DNA from: Agelaius tricolor
Taxonomy: Eukaryota; Chordata; Aves; Passeriformes; Icteridae
Direction of reading: 5' to 3'
Assembly (NCBI GenBank): GCA_023055355.1
Contig: JALJCS010000006.1
Location: forward strand, 32,308,501-32,372,500
DNA: 64,000 nt
Shown here: one piece after another, positions 57,336-64,000 of the stretch
How the letters are laid out: every line of letters begins with the position of its first letter
Numbering within the stretch: position 1 is the stretch's first letter
Program-made: the position numbers and the translations under genes
Notes under the pieces: generated by a model
The model's database searches: none
What the model saw: only the letters and a program-made list of their open reading frames with translations
Told to the model about the DNA's origin: nothing

Positions 57336-60300
57336 GATAGAGTGAGTTAATTGCTTGCCTTTTTTTTTTTTTTTTCCAGACTTGGTTGGTGTTTCACAAT
57401 TATATCTGTAAATATTTACTTTTTTTAAAGGAAAAAGAAAAAAACCCAAATTTAAGTGCCTTTGCATCTAACCTATGGCCTGCTCCAGGGTGTAACAACT
57501 GCATGACTGGGGCAGTATTTGCAGTAACTTTTCAGAGAGGCCCCAGAGAGCTGCCTTGCTGAGCTCTGCTTGGATGCTGCCATGCTCATGGAAAACAGGA
57601 TGCTCTGCTGGGGCATGCTGCCCTCAGGGCACTGAGCTGAGCCATTCCTGTAGCATGTGGGCCAATGGCTTTACCCTTCCTCCTCATGCTTGGAAAGCAG
57701 ACTGAATGTTCCTCCCACTGAAAAATATGAGAACTAGGCTTCAGAAGTCTGAGTAGCAAAAAAACCTCCCCCCAAACTTGACAACACACAGTTCTATAAG
57801 AAAAAGCATCTAAACATCTGGCTGATACAGAAGCACATGCTTTCAGCAAGGCACTATACAAATATACAATATTATTATCATAACTAAATACTAGTTCTAC
57901 CATAGCAAAAAAAAAAAACCAACAAACCCCAAAACTCTCTCCTCTGGCAATGCTTTTTCTGTGGCTTCTTGCTAGATCATTGCTCTTTAAGATAATATCC
58001 AGTTTCATCATCTGGCTTTCATTCAGAGACCCTAAATAGTTCTACCTTGGCCTAACCTAAACCACTGCTTTATTATCCAAATAACTCAGTAACATCTTCT
58101 TAATATTGCACCCGCCCTCGCATGCAATATTCCCTCAGTCCTGGCCCACAAAGCCATTTCCCCACTCCTCATTCTAGTGACCTTGCCAAAAGACTCACTT
58201 CATCTGTGCTGCCCCCAGCAGATCAAAAAATGAAACAAAAGAAAAGCAAGGAAAGAATGCTAGCTCAGCCTTTTTTTTCCCCTGCAATTTTCCATGCTGA
58301 GACAATGCCACTTCTCCTGAAAGGGGAGGTGAATTCCACTAGGCACAGCTCACAAAGTATGCCATATTGGAGCCAGATAGCACATAAAATTGCCTGCTAT
58401 GAGAAGCCACAAAATATACTGGGTCACAAAGAGTTCCAGCAAGTTACTTCTCTTGTAATTTTCACACTGTATTTAAACAACCCATCACAAATAAGGAAGC
58501 TGTCTACGTCACTGTCAAAAGTAAAGACATGCACGAAAAGGGATTATGATTACTGCCTGCAGGGTAAGTAGCCTTTGTAGTTTGACAAAAAGCAAAACTG
58601 ACCATAAAGACTTGGTCTACACCTCTGCTGCCAGTCAGTTTTCCTATCAAAATCAGTGAGAATGTCACTTAATCCTACAGCAAACATCTCACCTCTTCAA
58701 TGCCCATCTACTGCTTTTTCATTTTCCAGTAGATGAAGTCAGTACTTTAAAGAGCTCAGAAATAGTTAGCAGAGAGCTAATTCATTTGCCATTCTGGAAC
58801 AGATAACATGCCAGCTACACTGCTGAAAATCTAAGGCCTCATCTTTCATATTTCTGGGGTTATTTACACCACTTTAGCTAAGACAGATTCTGCTTTTTGC
58901 ATGAGCAGATTCATTCTATCGTGAGATTTACAGAGGATTTTCCCCTGAACTTTTTAAATGAATCTTGGTTCTAGCAGGTGCACAGCATTTGTCGCTACAT
59001 TGCTTTTCATATCTAAGGACTTCTCTGCTGTGCCTTTAAACAGAAAAAAGACAAAGCTGATTTAAACCAGCACAAGCTGTGTGTGCCATTTTAATGAGCA
59101 GGATCTATCTTGACCTCTGATCAAGAACATTATGAGTTCTTCCTTTCTCCTCCCATGAAGAAAAGAAAACCCAAAACATCCTTGCCAATTATTTCTGTGA
59201 CCAGAAAGCATACATTTAAGTATACAATGAATAACTGTGAGCAAATAGCTTACTGCAGTGGGAACCAACATTGCTAGTGTCACCAAAAGTTCATGGTAAT
59301 TCCATGGATTTCTCATAAAATTCAGCTTCACACTTTGTCCTGTGTGAGACTTGCAGTTTGTATTTCATAGAAACAGTTTTATGACAGCAATTCTTATGTT
59401 AAGAACTTTGCATTCCCATATAATGCGACAGTTTCCTTGATAAAAAAAGTGAATTATTAATACTGTGTGAATTTTGAGTTAACACTAAAGCACATTTATG
59501 GATTTGTCAGACTTCTTCCCTCTGTGCCCATGGATGCACACAGCAGGGACAATGCTCCTACAGCTGATACTCACTGCTGATCTAAAAACATATCAAGTCA
59601 TTCAAAATGAAATATTCTTCCTTCATATAAAGAACAGGAAATAAATGCTCAGGGCAATGAAACAAAAACCAGTCAAATAACAGCAGCCATGCAAGTCTTT
59701 AGTCTAGAAGCTGTAGCAGGACTCTCTCAGCTGAGAGCTGATACAGGTGGCACAATGCACTGGCTCTGCAAACTCCAGCAACAAATGTCAGGCACTGAAC
59801 CATCCAGACACACTAAGTCAGGATCTTTGCTCACTTGCTTGCTTTGGTGGGTGGAGAGAGGGGACTCAGAGGACAGAAAGTGGTTTTCAGCCTTTGTAAA
59901 AAGTCCACTGAGATTAATTTCTTACATTTTCAAAAATACTTTTACCATTTGTGTCCACAGAGATGATATAGACACAACTGAAGAAAACCCAGAGAGGTTT
60001 AACAGAGCACCGTGCAGTGCTACAGACACTGGCATTTTAGACAGCAAGTGCCATTCCAGTGTTTGGATTAAGCACCTAAGCACAACAAGCACTAGGTTCA
60101 CCTCAGTGAAGGCCAGAGCACGTGGGTATAAGCACAGGAAGTTGAGTTTTTGCTCTTCTCTCAGTAAATATTCCTGATCCTCATTTCTGGGTGAGGAGGG
60201 GCAATTCTGTGCTCAAAGCCAACTGCATGCTTGGAACTTTGCTGTCACTGGTGGGAGCTGATTGAGATGGTTATGGTTTGTCAAACAGGCACTTGCCAGG

Positions 60301-60374
60301 GCTGACAGAGGCCTCCATCCCTCTTCATGATCACAGCAGAGCCATGAAAATAGCAATTAGGACTTACCACGGCC

Positions 60375-60480
60375 TTGGCCCTGTGCCAGGCGGGGCGGGG
60401 GCTCAGGGCTGTCCCTGCGGCCGCTGCCAGCCCAGCCCAGCGCGTCCCGCGGGCTCTGGCTGCTGCTGCCGGCATCCTCC
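60375..60480 (-). other. GC-rich block ending in a minus-strand splice donor
   Basis: On the - strand the GC-rich sequence includes gcggccgc and runs to gccaaggccgtg at 60368. It is followed directly by gtaagtcc, a near-perfect donor. The combination of CpG-rich DNA and a donor in the JAZF1 sense direction resembles an alternative first exon. No start site can be fixed from sequence. Confidence 0.35.
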
Positions 60481-63014
60481 TCTTCCCATGACACCAGTCA
60501 GAGCAGGATTTGGCCAGTACAATGTCTTCTGGAGAAACCACCCTTCCTTTTCTCTTTTCCAGTCCTCTCCTAGCTCAGATCAAGTATCAAGTGCTAAATA
60601 ATGAGCTGTTAGGATGTGTTACTGCCCAGAAGAACTAATTTTCTATTGTCTCTGGCTGAAGCAAGGCTCAGCTAATGAATAAGCACCAAGAGAATTTCAA
60701 AAATGTACCTCATGTAATGATGTGAACACGGATTCAAATACAAAGGACAGTATGTTTTTTATCATTATTTTTAGGCACAAGGCACTTGAAAGCACTAGAG
60801 AAAATAAGTTGGGCAAAAAACTACACACAAAACACTTTTCTGTGTTTGGTTGCATCACTTGAAGAGCAGCTTTCAGACCACACTTTCAGACCTCCACTGC
60901 TATAACCAAAGGAGGGAACATTTAGGCATCCAAAGCTATGGGCAGGTGTTTCTGGACATCCTCTCCCCTCTCTCCCAGTCAAATGGCAACTGTAAATTGC
61001 ACAGCCACAGGGACAGTCTGAAAAGATCCTTCCCCCAGCTATTTTGGAGGGTGGTACTTCAAACAGGATGAACCCACACGTAGTTAAACATCCAGCACCC
61101 TGGTGTTTTAAATGACATGGTAGATAGGACAATTCCAACATTTCCCACCAACTGCAGTTTTCATTTCAGTGCTCTCAGTGTAAGCTCATGCTGAATTTTA
61201 AGTGACTGAAAATGTATCCCCTTACAAGGTTTGGATTCACTTTGAAAAGCACGCAAACACTCCTACTGGTAAAACATAAATCTGAATACATTGTATTTTG
61301 GCTGAGCTAACCTATATGGGAAATCACCTTAAAAGCTGGAGTTAAGCTAAAATGACAAAGGTACAAAATAAACATAAAGTTTTATATTTAAAGTGCTATT
61401 AGTATGACATTAGTGCTACATATTCTTTTTCACTGTCAGCAAAATTGAGAACTATTTACACATGAGATCTGCTCTCCATTTTGGGCTACTATAGAAACAG
61501 AACTAACATACTCAAGTTAAAAAAAAAAAAGTTCCCCAGAGCCAATACTGGGGTTGGTGGAGCAGCTGGATTCTATCTGGCCTTAGGAGCAACTGTGTGC
61601 CATTTTCTTTCTTGATATATCTGTGTCTTGATACTGGTATAGCAAAGAACAGTCTTTAAAACTAAAGCACTGTAAATCCTAATCCAAAGTTTATAAATCC
61701 ACTTGCACACCTATATAAGCAGATATATTACAACTTACTGAATGTATAAATGCAAACAAAACATACATGTAATAAGATAAATAAATTAAAAAAAAATTCC
61801 ACCACTTGCAATTACTTGTGGAACAGCAACTAATCACAAAAACATGCATGTAAAGAACTGATTCTGGAAAAAAACAGTCAACTGATACCACGGCATGTGT
61901 TTTGTAGAGCAGGGCTTTCTGAGAACGCTGCAGAGGTGCTAAAGCAAATTGTTATAATGTCACTGCACAATGTGCTGTTGAGGTTTTATGGTCACACTGC
62001 GCCAATAGTCTCGGGAAGTTATTTTGCATTCTTATATAAACTTTTTCCCCCAATCCTGTTTTCCACAAAAAAGGGCTTTCAATAATGTACAATCTTGTGT
62101 TTATACACAGTACAGGAAAAACATGATAAACCCAAGAACACAATCTCTGCTTTAAACATATTTAAAAACTAGATTTCTACAACTTCATGTAAACAAGAAT
62201 AAGCTGTTAAACACTCACCAAAAGAGAACATAACCTTCCTGTAATTAAATGGCAGTGTTTTACATGGCACTTTTTAAAAATCATGAAAATAAAAAAGTAA
62301 ATAAATAAATCAATCCAGCAGACCCCTCCCAATTTGAGGCTTAACCTGCAAAGTAATGTAACAGTAATAAAACCTATGCCAGCTGGAATCCTTTCGTTTT
62401 CTGGCTTTGGCATGAGAAGCAAGAGCAGGTATATGTTTGAAGAAAAACAAAGTAGGACATTTTCCACCTTTAGTCACAGGATGTTAATTGAACTCTGGCA
62501 AATGTTTAAAGATATTCGCAAAATGTTCAAAAAAGAATTAAAACCAGTTGGGGCTGAGAAAAAGAAACAATCCATCCTTCCTCCCCTCCCTTCTCTCCCC
62601 TCAAACATCTGTTCCAAACTTATACTCCAAAAACCACAGCAAGGAACAGTCATAATTAATGTTATTTTGGCTTTTTAGTTGCTAGGCCTGCATTCCGAGG
62701 TTAGAAATACAAAAATACAAGTTCAGGGCACTATTACTGTACTTAAGGACTCTCCTGATGCACATAACAAAAGCGCAGTTTTTCTTTTCTCTTCTTTACC
62801 CCATTTGATAAAGAAAGAGAAGAAAAAAATAGAAACGGTACTAGGAAACAGTTCCATGTTGAAGATAAAGGATTACAATAAAAAGTACCTACATAAATGA
62901 ACTGCACTTTATGAAGCTATGAAAATACATTTGAGACATGTTTTATACATGCTTTACAGCTGTACAAAAGCTACCCAGCCACTCAGAGTGCAGGCTATAA
63001 AACTGCTCATGCAC

Positions 63015-63270
63015 ACGGTGCCTCCGCACCCCAACTGCCGCGCCGTGCCTCCCCCAGCACGCAAACCCTGCAGGGATGCACTCAGCTCCCACCAGGCTCC
63101 CCCTCCCCAGGCATTGCTATCTCTGTGCAGGTACAGCCTGCACTACACCAGGAGTGCTGCTGATTTCAGCAGGGTCTGGCTGGGCAGGGATTTCCAAGGT
63201 GCTCCTGTGAATGGGCTGCAGCATGCGCGCCAGCCCCGGCGCAGAGCACGGAGGACCGGGGTGCGGAGGA
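63015..63270. other. GC-rich block in JAZF1 intron
   Basis: Two GC-rich clusters, near 63020-63065 (ccgcgccgtgcctcccccag) and 63222-63270 (catgcgcgccagccccggcg), stand out from the AT-rich intron. Possible regulatory DNA; no gene structure is seen. Confidence 0.4.
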
Positions 63271-64000
63271 GATGTGGAGGTGCAAGACAGCTCAGTGCTT
63301 TTTCAGCAGCTTTGGGCTGAGGAAATTTCATGTTTATGAGTCCCAAGAGGGCTACAAACCCCTGACCAGCAACAAGGGAGGCAATGGCAAATTCTCCACT
63401 TCAATGCACTGAAGGGCCGGGAGAATTTAATCTGCATGAATATACACTGACCACTTCTCTCTGCCTGCTTCTGAAGCTCTGACCATCTAGATTTAAGAAA
63501 CACCATCAGCATGATTTAAGAGCTAGCCCTAAGACTCAGAATTGCCAGTAAGAGCTAAAATGGCTGTCAACTACTGAACAAGAATGAAGGCTTTTGTCGG
63601 TTAAACTACACAAAAATTCTACAGGAAAGATCTGTTGCGTTTTTCATTAATTCTACTTTGTGTTTCTCAGAAAGAAATTAACCCAAGCATAAGAACACAT
63701 TTGGTGGGGAGTCATGTCTCTTCTCTCATTTTTAAAGACAAAGATTCTGATAAAATAAAGTGTGCACTGTGCCTGTTAACGCTGTCACAAACCTTTCTTT
63801 GAGGCTGTCATTGTTTCAATCAGGGCTATAAAACATATGTTAGCAGGTGTGAGTTGTTTCAGGTGACATATCACTGGGCTGAAATCAAAGTAGTTTTCAA
63901 ACTGCTATTTTCCATTGCTCCTTGTCTTCTTGAATCCTTTGACATTAGAGGCAGAAATGCTCAGAAATTGTTGTGAATGCCACTGCCTGACTATATATGG

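Larger units (their letters stand above)
45430..64000 (-). other. JAZF1: JAZF1 gene, 3' half (5' part beyond window)
   Basis: JAZF zinc finger 1 (TIP27) is a nuclear cofactor that binds the orphan receptor TAK1/TR4 (NR2C2) and is a component of the NuA4/TIP60 acetyltransferase complex. Variants associate with type 2 diabetes and prostate cancer, and its first three exons are fused to SUZ12 in endometrial stromal sarcoma (established knowledge). Here the last two coding exons lie on the - strand with matching phases. Together they encode residues 129-243, ending SAEIIRKMQQ as in human. Upstream exons, including the N-terminal zinc finger and the Ser/Thr/Pro-rich segment, are not in the window, in line with the very long introns of this gene. 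It converges on TAX1BP1, the human order. Confidence 0.96.
54284..64000 (-). other. JAZF1: JAZF1 intron, 3' 9.7 kb of a long intron
   Basis: I searched the - strand for the preceding Ser/Thr/Pro-rich JAZF1 exon and did not see it, so the intron extends past the window. It holds an AT-rich block around 54650-55030, a polypyrimidine/polypurine pair around 55090-55205, a T17 run at about 57360-57376, and three GC-rich blocks listed separately. No CR1 or LTR copy is recognised. Confidence 0.75.

Noticed and set aside
1..64000. CRISPR arrays, operons, prophage or defence systems, tRNA and rRNA genes
   Set aside because: No regularly spaced direct repeats with spacers, no closely packed prokaryotic-type genes and no recognisable tRNA or rRNA sequence. 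The window is ordinary vertebrate genomic DNA.

Overview
The window is vertebrate nuclear DNA, almost certainly from a bird. It is AT-rich and intron-rich. Its coding sequence is split by GT-AG introns, and it carries chicken-repeat-1 (CR1) LINE tails plus a GC-rich LTR-like repeat of a kind I associate with songbird genomes. I see no bacterial, plasmid or phage signature. Two known genes lie tail to tail, in the same order as on human 7p15: TAX1BP1 on the + strand and JAZF1 on the - strand.

From 1 to about 45 kb is TAX1BP1, without its promoter and first coding exon(s). Sixteen coding exons run from 5517 to the stop codon at 43973-43975. All phases join, giving 756 residues. If about 54 upstream residues are missing, as in human, the whole protein is about 810 aa. 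It encodes most of the SKICH domain, a non-canonical LC3-interacting motif (MLVV), a long coiled coil, a fast-evolving linker and two C-terminal UBZ-type zinc fingers that each contain PPxY. The product is a ubiquitin-binding selective autophagy receptor and A20/ITCH adaptor.

From about 45.0 to 45.4 kb the two transcription units converge. Poly(A) signals for both strands lie within about 100 bp of each other near 45.36-45.45 kb.

From about 45.4 to 64 kb is the 3' half of JAZF1 on the - strand: a long 3'UTR, the last coding exon (47595-47771), a 6.3 kb intron, the preceding coding exon (54114-54283) and at least 9.7 kb of the next intron upstream. The two exons encode residues 129-243 of a 243-residue zinc-finger cofactor. 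The large intron holds three GC-rich blocks, one ending in a consensus minus-strand splice donor.

I found no new multi-gene system. The points most worth a second look are a perfect 54-bp inverted repeat at 39292-39466, a non-canonical GC-AG intron from 37433, a possible unreported 17-codon cassette exon inside that intron (39161-39211), a 24-codon cassette exon at 34258-34329, and the close convergence of the two 3' ends. Residue numbers for TAX1BP1 below assume 54 upstream residues; human comparisons are from memory.
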